DNA of 38,465 nucleotides from Bacteroidales bacterium (lineage in GTDB: Bacteria; Bacteroidota; Bacteroidia; Bacteroidales; Paludibacteraceae), in assembly GCA_900767595.1 (NCBI GenBank), contig CAAFZS010000087.1:1-38465 (forward strand), in the 5' to 3' direction. Positions within the stretch are counted from its first letter, which is position 1. Every line of letters starts with the position of its first letter. A model generated the notes under the pieces. It did no database searches, was not told the DNA's origin, and was given only the letters and a program-made list of their open reading frames with translations. The position numbers and the translations under genes were made by a program. This document shows positions 1-8,131 of the stretch, in pieces.

Positions 1-584
1 ATATGATGGCTGCCCTCTATGCCTTGGGCATAACGAACTGCCTCATCTTACTCGATGGACCCGAAGTGCCTATCCTCAATGGCAGCGCTATCATGTATAT
101 AGAAGCCATCGAGAAAGTAGGAATAGTTGAGCAATCCGTGCCGGCAAAGACGTGGGTCGTGACCGAACCCCTCCACTTCGCTGACGGTAACAGTAAGATG
201 ACCATCCTTCCCTCCGACCACTATGAGGTCGAGGTACACGTTAACTATCCCGCCATCGGACGACAGACAGCGGTCCTACACGACCTTAGCGAGTTCCCAA
301 CCGACTTTGCCAAAGCGCGGACTTTCTGCTTCCTTCACGAGATACTCCCCCTTCTCATGGTCGGACTCATCAAAGGAGGAAACTTACACAACGCACTCGT
401 CTTGTCCCACTTCGGACCCCTATCCAAACTCATCTATCCCAACGAACCGGCTCGACATAAACTGCTGGACCTCATCGGCGACCTCGCCCTCTCCGGCGTC
501 CATATCCAAGGAAAAATCATCGCCGAATATCCGGGACATAAATTCAACACTACTTGCTGCCAGCAACTAATAACTAACGACTAA
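1..584 (+). CDS. lpxC: UDP-3-O-acyl-N-acetylglucosamine deacetylase LpxC, 3' part only
   Basis: This is the C-terminal half of LpxC, the zinc deacetylase that commits the cell to lipid A synthesis. The 5' part lies outside the window, so the ATG at 3 is internal; the cut codon ending in AT fits the catalytic His of the family's E-H motif just before M-M-A-A-L. Recognisable blocks are LDGPEVPILNGSA, RTFCFLHEI (catalytic Thr), RHKLLDLIGDLAL (zinc His, then Lys and Asp) and PGHKFNT (second active-site His). In many Bacteroidota LpxC is fused to FabZ; here the frame stops right after the LpxC core, inside a 14-bp tandem repeat, and lpxA follows 14 nt later. Identity is secure. The absence of FabZ is seen directly, but whether fabZ lies elsewhere cannot be judged. 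Confidence 0.95.
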   Translation, partial: MMAALYALGITNCLILLDGPEVPILNGSAIMYIEAIEKVGIVEQSVPAKTWVVTEPLHFADGNSKMTILPSDHYEVEVHVNYPAIGRQTAVLHDLSEFPTDFAKARTFCFLHEILPLLMVGLIKGGNLHNALVLSHFGPLSKLIYPNEPARHKLLDLIGDLALSGVHIQGKIIAEYPGHKFNTTCCQQLITND

Positions 585-597
585 TAACTAACGACTA
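567..597 (+). repeat. 14-bp tandem repeat spanning the lpxC stop
   Basis: Two perfect copies of CTAATAACTAACGA (567-580 and 581-594) plus a partial CTA. The repeat encodes the last residues and stop of lpxC and fills the gap to the lpxA start. It is one of several short tandem repeats filling gaps between genes in this window. Confidence 0.9.
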
Positions 598-598
598 T

Positions 599-1363
599 AT
601 GGAATATTTCATTCACCCCAACGCTAACGTGGACCCGTCCGTCCAAATAGGACCTTACGCGGTCATCGAGGACGATGTCACCATCGGACCTAACTGTATC
701 ATCGACGCTCACGCCGTCATCTGCTCCGGTGTCCGTATGGGCAGCGGTAACCATGTCTTTCCGGGAGCCGTCATCGGCGCTATCCCGCAAGACCTAAAGT
801 TCCGTGGCGAGAAAACCACCGTCATCATCGGCGATAATAACACCTTCCGCGAGTGCGTCACTGTCCACCGCGGCACCGCCAGCAAAGGGACAACCATCAT
901 CGGCAATAATAACCTGATCATGGCGTACTGCCACGTGGCACACGACTGCGTCTTGCATAATAATATTATTATGTCCAACGCTACCCAAGTCGCCGGCGAA
1001 GTGGTCATCGACGACTGCGCCGTCATCGGCGGAGGTACACTCATGCACCAGTTCTCGCATATAGGCTCATACGTTATGCTCCAAGGCGGATCGAAAGTGA
1101 ATAAGGATGTACCCCCTTATGTCATCGCTGCGCGCGAACCTATCAGTTTCTGCGGAATAAACTCCGTAGGACTCAACCGACGCGGATTCACCTCCGAACA
1201 AATAGCTCGTATTCAAGAGATATATCGACACCTCTTTATGTCCAATATGAATATGTCCCAAGCCCTCGAATATATTGCTGCCAATATCCCCGACTCACCG
1301 GAAAAAGAAAATATAGTCAATTTTGTCAAATCCTCCCCCCGAGGTGTCATCAAAGGAATCTAG
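599..1363 (+). CDS. lpxA: acyl-ACP--UDP-N-acetylglucosamine O-acyltransferase LpxA
   Basis: LpxA performs the first step of lipid A synthesis, moving a 3-hydroxyacyl chain from acyl carrier protein to UDP-GlcNAc in the cytoplasm. The 254-residue product has the usual length. Its first ~185 residues are hexapeptide repeats of a left-handed beta-helix (IGPYAVIEDDVTIGPNC and similar). The segment CHVAHDC at 111-117 carries His112 and His115; the latter matches the catalytic His of the family. A helical C-terminal domain follows and ends in SPRGVIKGI. The start at 599 lies 14 nt after lpxC, so the pair is probably co-transcribed. The TAG stop begins a 9-bp tandem repeat with further in-frame TAG codons. 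Confidence 0.97.
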   Translation: MEYFIHPNANVDPSVQIGPYAVIEDDVTIGPNCIIDAHAVICSGVRMGSGNHVFPGAVIGAIPQDLKFRGEKTTVIIGDNNTFRECVTVHRGTASKGTTIIGNNNLIMAYCHVAHDCVLHNNIIMSNATQVAGEVVIDDCAVIGGGTLMHQFSHIGSYVMLQGGSKVNKDVPPYVIAAREPISFCGINSVGLNRRGFTSEQIARIQEIYRHLFMSNMNMSQALEYIAANIPDSPEKENIVNFVKSSPRGVIKGI

Positions 1364-1420
1364 ACAAACTAGAATAACTAGAATGACTAGAACAACTAGA
1401 TAAACTAGAATAACTAGAAA
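1358..1420 (+). repeat. 9-bp tandem repeat (AACTAGAAT type) between lpxA and glnS
   Basis: About six degenerate units of the 9-mer AACTAGAAT fill the gap after the lpxA stop. TAG occurs at 1361, 1370, 1379, 1388, 1397, 1406 and 1415, always nine bases apart and in the lpxA frame. A short A-rich stretch then leads to the glnS start. Related CTAGA-containing 9-bp arrays occur at 18760-18831 and 29960-29995. Confidence 0.9.
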
Positions 1421-1434
1421 AAAACAACAAAGAT

Positions 1435-3150
1435 ATGGACGAAGAAAGAAGCCTCAATTTTATTGAGCAAATTGTAGAAAACGATTTACAAGAAGGTAAG
1501 AACTCATCCCGTATTCAAACCCGTTTCCCGCCGGAACCTAACGGTTACCTGCACATCGGACACGTCAAAGCCATCTGCATGGACTTCGGTATCGCTGAGA
1601 AATACCACGGCGTATGTAACCTCCGTTTTGACGATACCAACCCCGTCAAAGAAGATGTCGAGTATGTGGATTCTATCCAACGCGATATCCAATGGCTCGG
1701 CTTCCAATGGGGCAACGTCTATTACGCTTCCGACTACTTCCAACAACTCTATGACCTCGCCATCGCCTTCATCAAACACGGACAAGCTTATGTCGATGAA
1801 CAAACGGCTGAACAGATAGCCCAACAGAAAGGTACACCCACCGAACCGGGCGTGGCGTCTCCCTATCGTGACCGGCCCGTAGAGGAAAACCTCCGCCTCT
1901 TCCAAGCCATGCAAAACGGCGAGATAGAGGAAGGCAAGATGGTCCTCCGTGCGAAAATAGACATGGCGAACCCGAACATGCACTTCCGTGACCCGATTAT
2001 GTATCGTATCATCACCTCCCATCCGCACCACCGCACGGGTCGCAAGTGGAACGTCTATCCTATGTACGACTTCGCACACGGTCAGTCCGACTACTTCGAG
2101 GGTGTCACACACTCTATCTGCACCCTCGAGTTTGTAGTACACCGCCCGCTCTATGACTACTTCATCGACAAGATGATCGAGTTCGGATTCCAACGTAACC
2201 CCAACGATGTCGAGGACCGTACCCACCAGTTCGAGTTCAACCGACTCAACATCACCTATACCGTCATGAGCAAACGCAAAATGCTCCAACTCGTCCAAGA
2301 AGGACTCGTCGCCGGATGGGACGACCCGCGTATGCCGACTGTCTGCGGACTGCGTCGTCGCGGTTACACCGCCTCCGCTATCCGTAAGTTCATCGACGCT
2401 ATCGGTTATACGAAAGTAGAAGGAATGATCGATGTCGGACTGCTCGAACATACCATCCGTGAGGAACTCAAAGAGACAGCTCCGCGTATGCTCGCTATCT
2501 TCGATCCGGTCAAACTCGTCCTCACGAACTATGACAAAGCCGGTGAGACTATTGTAGCCGAGAATATCGACGGCCATCCCGAACTCGGCACACGCGAGAT
2601 GCCGTTTGCTAAAGAGCTCTATATCGAACGCGCAGACTTCCAAGAGGAGGGCAATAAAGACTTCTTCCGCCTCTCTCCCATGGGACGCGAGGTGCGCCTC
2701 AAAGGGGCATATATCATCCAGGCTACCGGGTGCGAGAAGGATGCTTCCGGTCGTATCACCACCGTCTATGCTACCTATGACCCGGATTCCAAGTCCGGTA
2801 CCGAAGGCGGTAACCGTAAGACGAAAGCGACTATCAATTGGGTGGAGTGCAACTCCTGCATCGATGTCGAGGCGCGTCTCTATGACCGTCTCTTTGCCTG
2901 CGAGAATCCGTCTGCCGAGGAAGGTGACTTCCGCGACTTGCTCAATCCCAATAGTCTGCAAACGGTGACCTGTAAGGCCGAGAGTGCGTTGCGTAAGGAG
3001 ATGAAACCGCTGCCCATCGAGGGCGGCGTGCCCGAACTGCACCACTATCAACTGTTGAAGAACGGGTTCTTTGTCGTCGACCAAGACACTACAGCCGACC
3101 ACCTCGTCCTCAACCGCACCGCTTCCTTAAAAGACAACTGGCAGAAATAA
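1435..3150 (+). CDS. glnS: glutamine--tRNA ligase
   Basis: Cytoplasmic class I aminoacyl-tRNA synthetase that charges tRNA-Gln with glutamine. The 571-residue length is normal. The nucleotide-binding HIGH motif is at residues 40-43 within PPEPNGYLHIGHVKA, and the KMSKS-type motif appears as VMSKR at 277-281, as in GlnRS. DTNP and YPMYDFAHG blocks of the Glu/GlnRS family are present, followed by the beta-barrel anticodon-binding domain to the C terminus. Its ATG lies about 70 nt after lpxA, across a repeat array, and the gene ends just before a clear intrinsic terminator. A GlnRS implies direct charging rather than sole reliance on the amidotransferase route. Confidence 0.98.
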   Translation: MDEERSLNFIEQIVENDLQEGKNSSRIQTRFPPEPNGYLHIGHVKAICMDFGIAEKYHGVCNLRFDDTNPVKEDVEYVDSIQRDIQWLGFQWGNVYYASDYFQQLYDLAIAFIKHGQAYVDEQTAEQIAQQKGTPTEPGVASPYRDRPVEENLRLFQAMQNGEIEEGKMVLRAKIDMANPNMHFRDPIMYRIITSHPHHRTGRKWNVYPMYDFAHGQSDYFEGVTHSICTLEFVVHRPLYDYFIDKMIEFGFQRNPNDVEDRTHQFEFNRLNITYTVMSKRKMLQLVQEGLVAGWDDPRMPTVCGLRRRGYTASAIRKFIDAIGYTKVEGMIDVGLLEHTIREELKETAPRMLAIFDPVKLVLTNYDKAGETIVAENIDGHPELGTREMPFAKELYIERADFQEEGNKDFFRLSPMGREVRLKGAYIIQATGCEKDASGRITTVYATYDPDSKSGTEGGNRKTKATINWVECNSCIDVEARLYDRLFACENPSAEEGDFRDLLNPNSLQTVTCKAESALRKEMKPLPIEGGVPELHHYQLLKNGFFVVDQDTTADHLVLNRTASLKDNWQK

Positions 3151-3203
3151 CTGCCGGTTGTCTTGGTGTCTCTCTTCTCGGCTCGCGGTACCTCGTTTCT
3201 TCT

Positions 3204-3229
3204 CGGCGAAAGTCTTTCGCCGTTTTTTT
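3204..3229 (+). terminator. intrinsic terminator after glnS
   Basis: GC-rich hairpin CGGCGAAAG / CTTTCGCCG followed by a run of seven T. It ends the lpxC-lpxA-glnS transcript. Confidence 0.9.
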
Positions 3230-3302
3230 CTCTTTTCTTGTGCCCTTAAAAGACTAAAAAACATCTGAAAAGTCGCATTTTTTATGCAAAATAACAAAAA
3301 TA

Positions 3303-3334
3303 TTTGGTAGTTTCAAAAAAAAGTTGTAATTTTG
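3303..3334 (+). promoter_or_regulatory. Bacteroidota-type promoter for the 3.5-9.3 kb TonB operon
   Basis: TTTG at 3303-3306, 20 nt, then TAATTTTG at 3327-3334 matches the Bacteroidota primary sigma pattern. Transcription should begin near 3340, giving a leader of almost 200 nt before the receptor start. The 16-mer ending ...AATTTTGCAGTC recurs at the promoter of the C10 protease gene (30055-30070). Confidence 0.85.
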
Positions 3335-3339
3335 CAGTC

Positions 3340-3483
3340 GATTTCGTGGGAGTTGCAGAAACTCCGTATAATTAAAGGTATACTCATAAATTAGTCTTTG
3401 GTATGAAACGGGCATTCGTTCATTTGTATAATCCCTTGTCGAGCATGGACTATCTCATGTTGTCGCATAAAGAATAGACTATA
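3340..3483 (+). ncRNA. structured 5' leader, candidate riboswitch or attenuator aptamer
   Basis: Between promoter and leader terminator, hand folding gives several helices. These are GGAGTT/AACTCC (3349-3354 with 3360-3365), GTATA/TATAC (3366-3370 with 3379-3383), and a closing helix TAGTCT/AGACTA (3392-3397 with 3476-3481). The closing helix encloses two hairpins: ATGAaACG/CGTTCAT (3403-3410 with 3417-3423) and AGCATG/CATGTT (3442-3447 with 3456-3461). It ends two nt before the terminator stem, an arrangement typical of an aptamer plus expression platform. I do not recognise a known riboswitch class (no clear TPP, cobalamin, purine or SAM core). It could instead be a separate small RNA of ~175 nt. 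Confidence 0.5.
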
Positions 3484-3515
3484 AAGTGCTGCGCTATCCG
3501 CGTAGCACTTTTTTT
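3484..3515 (+). terminator. leader terminator (attenuator) upstream of the TonB receptor
   Basis: An 11-bp stem, AAGTGCTGCGC with GCGTAGCACTT and one G-T wobble, has a 5-nt loop and runs into seven T. It lies downstream of the promoter and ends 21 nt before the receptor ATG, leaving no room for another promoter. Receptor transcription must therefore read through it. Confidence 0.85.
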
Positions 3516-3536
3516 ATATCAATAATAAATAAAAGT

Positions 3537-6257
3537 ATGAAAAAGTTTTCTGTTAGTTTGTTGCTCTTAATGATGGGCATAAGCCTTTGGGCTCGAGTCA
3601 CCGTCTCAGGAGTTGTTCAAGATGCCTCCACGGGCGAGACACTGATAGGTGTCTCTGTGTTGGAGCAAGGTACAAGTAATGGTAATGTAACGGACTTTGA
3701 TGGTTTCTTCGAGTTGAGTGTTCAGGAGGAGAACGCGGTCCTGCAATTATCGTATGTGGGCTATAAGACGCTCACTATTCCGGTTAAACGTTCCAAGAAG
3801 TTAGGCGTAATCAAGATGGAAGCTGAAATGGTGGGATTACAAGATATCACCATCACAGGTCAGATGGCCGTCTCCCGTAAGACACCTGTTGCGGTCAGTC
3901 AAGTGACAGCATTAGACATTGAACAGAAAGTGGTCAATGGCGAGTTTGTTGAGATTCTTAAATCCACCCCCGGTGTTCACTATAACCGCGAAGGTGGCGG
4001 TTGGGGTGATGCCGAAATCTATATGCGTGGTTTTGACAACACAAATATCGCCGTCTTGGTCAATGGCGTACCGATGAACGGAATGGAGGATAGTAAAGTC
4101 TATTGGTCTAACTGGCAAGGATTGAGCGATGTGACTTCCGTGATGCAGACTCAACGCGGTATCGGTGCCAGTAAGATGAGTGCCCCTTCGGTTGGTGGTA
4201 CCATCAATGTTATAACCAAAGGTATTGATGCCAAGATGGGCGGTTCGCTCAGTTACGCTATGGGTAATGACGGATTTAATAAGGTGCTCTTCTCCGTTTC
4301 CACGGGAATGATGAACAATGGTTGGGCTTTCACCATCTTAGGAGGTCGCACGTGGGGCGATGGTTATATCCAAGGAACGTCCTTCACGGGATATAACTAT
4401 TTTGTGAATATCTCCAAACGTATCAACGATAGTCACCAATTATCCCTCACCGGTTTTGGGGCTCCGCAAGAGCACTATCAACGTGCATACCAGAACGGTT
4501 TGACGATGTCGGAGTGGAACAGTATTAAGAAATATATGAAAGAAGGTGTTCACTGGACGCGATATAACCCAATGCTTGGTACACTCAACGGCAAAGAGTT
4601 TAATTCCAATAAGAACGTTTATCATAAACCGCAAATCTCGTTGAATCATATTTGGCAGATTGACCATAAATCCAGTCTGAGTTCGACAGCGTACGTGAGT
4701 ATCGGTCGCGGTTACGGTTGGACCGCCGAAGCCGGTTTGAATTCGACCCACAGTTATTCGGACCTAACCTCCGCCGCCACGTATGGTAAACTGAAAAAGA
4801 TCTTCTGGAATGACGAGAATGGTACTTTTGATTATGACCAGGTCGTAGCCGAAAACAAGGCGAGCGAATATGGTTCCCAATTGGTTCTCTGCCAAAACCG
4901 CAACTACCATAACTGGGTAGGCGTAACCTCTACTTATGCCAATCGTTTTGCTGATTGTGTAGATTTTACTGCCGGTATTGATATCCGGTACTACGAGGGT
5001 GTACACAATGCTACTATCTGCGACTTGTTAGGCGGCGATTATTACATCGATGCCACCCGCAGCGGTAGTGCTATCAAGGCAGAAAACAATAGCCGTAAGA
5101 ACGATGAGAACTGGGTTTATCAAAAACTCGGTGTGGGCGATGTCTGCTATCGCGACTACACCGGTTATGTAGTACAAGAGGGTGCGTTCGTTCAAGCCGA
5201 ATATAGTAAAAATCAGTGGTCGGCTTTCCTTAATGGCTCGTTCAATGTGAACCACTATTGGAAATATGACCGTTACTATTACGACGAGCAACACGCTAAA
5301 TCGGATAAGTTACATTTCTTTGGCGGAACGATTAAAGCGGGTGCCAATTATGCTATCACCAAGAACCACAACGTGTTTGTTAATGTAGGTTATATCTCTC
5401 GTGCTCCTAAGTTTGATAAGGGAGCCTTCATGAACGCCTCTACATCCAATGTGGTGAACAAGAACGCCAAGAACGAACAATCCGCCAGTGCCGAGATTGG
5501 TTATGGCTTCCATAACGAATATGTTAACATCTCGCTCAACGGCTACTTCACCGAGTGGATGGATAAGACTATGACCGCCTATACCACGCTCGATAACCAG
5601 TCGCAAGGATATATCAATATGACGGGTGTGAGCGCTTGCCACTATGGAGGTGAGTTGGAGATTAAAGCCCGTCCGGCTAAGTGGATTGAACTCGGAGCGA
5701 TGTTATCCCTTGGCAACTGGACCTGGGATAAGGATAGCGTACTCGGTTATTTCTATGACGAACAAGGTACTCCCGTTACCAAAGAAGGTAACTTCACTAC
5801 CGCAGGTGCCGAGGATCACGCGTGGGCGCGTATTAATATGAAAGGTATCAAGGTCGGTGGTGCTGCGCAAACAACAGCCAACTTCTCTGCCACCTTCTTC
5901 CCCTTCAAGGGTTGCAATATCGGTGCGGAATATACGTTGTATGACCGTAACTATAGTTACTATAGCTTCTCTGGCAGTAACCTGAGCATCAACAAGACCG
6001 TCAATGTGATGGCTCCTCTACGTCTGCCGACGGGTGGGCAGTTGGATATACACGCCGGTTACTCTTTCCCGTTGGGTAAGTGCCACGCAACGATTGCCGG
6101 TAATATATCTAACGTACTCAATCAGATGTACATTGAGAAAGCGTGGAACCCCTCTACGGTTACCAGCGCATCGGTTACAGAAGCAACAATGGATAATATC
6201 TATATGTTCTTCGCGTATGGCAGAACATGGAACATTCGACTCAAACTGAACTTCTAA
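3537..6257 (+). CDS. TonB-dependent outer-membrane receptor with carboxypeptidase-like N-terminal domain
   Basis: A 906-residue outer-membrane gated channel. I chose the ATG at 3537 because it gives a good signal peptide (MKKFSVSLLLLMMGISLWA); the in-frame ATG at 3486 lies in the terminator hairpin. After the signal come a CarboxypepD_reg-like domain (about 20-100, with DFDGFFEL and SYVGYKTL), a TonB plug (about 115-235, with IYMRGFDNTNIAVLVNGVPM and GGTINVITKG), and a beta-barrel ending in an aromatic residue (RLKLNF). It lacks the SusC-specific plug signature and no SusD follows, so it belongs to the siderophore/vitamin/other receptor type. The partner genes encode OB-fold proteins. Its ligand is unknown; the attenuator leader suggests metabolite-controlled expression. 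Confidence 0.93.
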   Translation: MKKFSVSLLLLMMGISLWARVTVSGVVQDASTGETLIGVSVLEQGTSNGNVTDFDGFFELSVQEENAVLQLSYVGYKTLTIPVKRSKKLGVIKMEAEMVGLQDITITGQMAVSRKTPVAVSQVTALDIEQKVVNGEFVEILKSTPGVHYNREGGGWGDAEIYMRGFDNTNIAVLVNGVPMNGMEDSKVYWSNWQGLSDVTSVMQTQRGIGASKMSAPSVGGTINVITKGIDAKMGGSLSYAMGNDGFNKVLFSVSTGMMNNGWAFTILGGRTWGDGYIQGTSFTGYNYFVNISKRINDSHQLSLTGFGAPQEHYQRAYQNGLTMSEWNSIKKYMKEGVHWTRYNPMLGTLNGKEFNSNKNVYHKPQISLNHIWQIDHKSSLSSTAYVSIGRGYGWTAEAGLNSTHSYSDLTSAATYGKLKKIFWNDENGTFDYDQVVAENKASEYGSQLVLCQNRNYHNWVGVTSTYANRFADCVDFTAGIDIRYYEGVHNATICDLLGGDYYIDATRSGSAIKAENNSRKNDENWVYQKLGVGDVCYRDYTGYVVQEGAFVQAEYSKNQWSAFLNGSFNVNHYWKYDRYYYDEQHAKSDKLHFFGGTIKAGANYAITKNHNVFVNVGYISRAPKFDKGAFMNASTSNVVNKNAKNEQSASAEIGYGFHNEYVNISLNGYFTEWMDKTMTAYTTLDNQSQGYINMTGVSACHYGGELEIKARPAKWIELGAMLSLGNWTWDKDSVLGYFYDEQGTPVTKEGNFTTAGAEDHAWARINMKGIKVGGAAQTTANFSATFFPFKGCNIGAEYTLYDRNYSYYSFSGSNLSINKTVNVMAPLRLPTGGQLDIHAGYSFPLGKCHATIAGNISNVLNQMYIEKAWNPSTVTSASVTEATMDNIYMFFAYGRTWNIRLKLNF

Positions 6258-6276
6258 CTTCGCAATATTTATGATT

Positions 6277-8085
6277 ATGAAAAAGAATATATTTTTCTCG
6301 TCTCTCGTTTCTTGCTTAGCCTTTTCGGCGTTGTTTCTCACCTCTTGTGAGGACTGGTCAATGAAACAAATTGAAAAAGAGTTAAAAACCACCGATTTGA
6401 CCATCCAAGATGCACGGTCGTTTGCCTATGAAATGACGGCTCAAGACTATGCTGCGGTCGCTGATAATAAAACCAATATCGCTATTGCTTTACGTATGGA
6501 TAACGATTCTACGGCTTATCGGGCATTACAACAAGTTAAAACCGACAAGTGCTTCACCGATGAGGCTTCGGCAGATACCTATATCCCGGCTTTCTTAAAG
6601 AACCTCTTCCCCCAATTATCCGTGGGAGCACAAGCGGTAGTGAACTACACCCAACTGTCGGGCAAATCAACGTACCAGAAACCCTTTAATGCGGCTTCGG
6701 CTTATACCTTAACCGAGGATGATTATCGTGCTATCTGGGGTGGTCGCGGGGCTGACTATATCGCTCCGAAGGCCGTTGAAAATATCCCTACATTCTTAGC
6801 AGCCAAGTTCCCCACAGCAACCGAAGGTAAGATAATGGTGCTTACTTACGAATATAGTGAACAAGATCCGGATACCATCTATCCTCCCCTGCCTTATGTT
6901 TGCACTGTAGCCCAATTGCTCGAAGCAAAGGAAAAGGAGGAGCACCAGATTACGGGTACTGTCGGCGTGGTTAAATCCACCATTTCCGGTCGTTTCTACC
7001 TTGTGGACGATAATGGTGTAGATTCCATCTATGTCTATGGCTTGACGGACGAAGACGGCAATAAAGTGTGGAAAGATAAAGGTATTCAAGAGGGCGACCT
7101 GATTACCGTCAAAGGTAGATATAACGATGAGACCGGTGAACCTCAGTTGAAGAACGCCATCTATGTCAGTCATACTCCTGCTAATGCTCCAATGGGTGCT
7201 CCTTATCGCGTAGCCGCAGAGACAACGACCCAAAGTACCATCTACCAGCTCGTTAACGGGGTTTGGACCGAATATACCAACGACCAAGTGTTGGATGTTA
7301 TTATCCTGCCTCAAGAGGTATATGAGGCTCTTGGCGCAACATCGGTCAAAGACCCGCAAGCCACGATTGACATCTTCTTGAGAAACCGCTATCCGTACGC
7401 GAAAGTCGATGACGATTACTTCGTTGTTTATGTCAACGCTGCGGGCGCTACGACGGGTGATGACTTCATCTATGACGGCACCACCTTCGTACTCAAGAGC
7501 GGTCTTACTTCCGAAACGATGAACTTCCTCATCAAACAAGGCAAGGGCTGGATTGCCGATATCTCGACCTTCCTCAACGAACCTTTCATTGGTCACGGAC
7601 AAGGCGACTTCGTGCTGCAAAACGTACTGCTCACCGGTGGACTGAACTATGTCTGGAAATACGATGCTTCGTACGGAATGAAGGCTTCTGCTTACTATCA
7701 ATCCACGAATAACCCCTCCGAGGCATGGCTCGTTTCTCCGTCTATCCGCCTGAAGAAAGCCAAGAAACCGGCACTCGTCTTTGAAATGACGCAAAAGTAT
7801 GCAGGTGATTTCGCTGAGGAGTGTAAGGTGTTTGTCTCCACCGATTATGCGGGTGATGTCACCACTTGCACTTGGACCCAACTGCCTTATTTGACCAACG
7901 AGGATGGTAAACTCAATGTTCCCGATGGTAGCAGTTGGAATTTCCAATCCAGCGGCGAGATGCCTCTAACCGATTATGTGGATAAAACGATTTGGATCGG
8001 CTTTAAATACACCAGTAGCGAATCCCACTCCGCTACGTGGGAGATAAAGAACCTGTTAGTACACGAATTAGAAGCGGAACAATGA
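6277..8085 (+). CDS. OB-fold lipoprotein with three repeat modules and a choice-of-anchor J-like C terminus
   Basis: A 602-residue lipoprotein with lipobox LTSC at 21-24, followed by acidic Glu-Asp that could favour surface display. The ATG at 6277 is preferred over 6271 because ATTATGAAA also precedes neighbouring starts. Three copies of a module with DYxAh ... IPxFLxxxFPxAxxG ... VxY occur at about 48-126, 142-193 and 337-387. An OB-fold-like domain (about 207-298, VAQLLEAKEKEEHQITGTVG then FYLVDDNGVDSIYVYGL) sits between copies two and three. The C-terminal ~180 residues resemble the DUF5017/choice-of-anchor J group. It starts 19 nt after the receptor and is probably its surface partner, capturing a ligand in place of a SusD. 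Family resemblance is from memory; function is unknown. Confidence 0.75.
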   Translation: MKKNIFFSSLVSCLAFSALFLTSCEDWSMKQIEKELKTTDLTIQDARSFAYEMTAQDYAAVADNKTNIAIALRMDNDSTAYRALQQVKTDKCFTDEASADTYIPAFLKNLFPQLSVGAQAVVNYTQLSGKSTYQKPFNAASAYTLTEDDYRAIWGGRGADYIAPKAVENIPTFLAAKFPTATEGKIMVLTYEYSEQDPDTIYPPLPYVCTVAQLLEAKEKEEHQITGTVGVVKSTISGRFYLVDDNGVDSIYVYGLTDEDGNKVWKDKGIQEGDLITVKGRYNDETGEPQLKNAIYVSHTPANAPMGAPYRVAAETTTQSTIYQLVNGVWTEYTNDQVLDVIILPQEVYEALGATSVKDPQATIDIFLRNRYPYAKVDDDYFVVYVNAAGATTGDDFIYDGTTFVLKSGLTSETMNFLIKQGKGWIADISTFLNEPFIGHGQGDFVLQNVLLTGGLNYVWKYDASYGMKASAYYQSTNNPSEAWLVSPSIRLKKAKKPALVFEMTQKYAGDFAEECKVFVSTDYAGDVTTCTWTQLPYLTNEDGKLNVPDGSSWNFQSSGEMPLTDYVDKTIWIGFKYTSSESHSATWEIKNLLVHELEAEQ

Positions 8086-8131
8086 TTCCGTCTGTATAAA
8101 TTTTTATTAACCCTTTAAAACAAAAATCATT

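Noticed and set aside
1504..3102. Long open frame (532 codons) antisense to glnS
   Set aside because: It mirrors glnS codon usage, shows no recognisable domain or promoter, and glnS is certain.
3340..3483. Known riboswitch (TPP, cobalamin, purine, SAM) in the leader
   Set aside because: None of the conserved core sequences of these classes could be found by eye; left as an unassigned structured leader.
3486..3536. Upstream extension of the TonB receptor start
   Set aside because: It lies in the leader terminator hairpin; the ATG at 3537 gives the signal peptide.
6796..7947. 383-codon minus-strand frame inside the OB-fold lipoprotein gene
   Set aside because: Shadow frame; the plus-strand protein has a lipobox, repeats and operon context.
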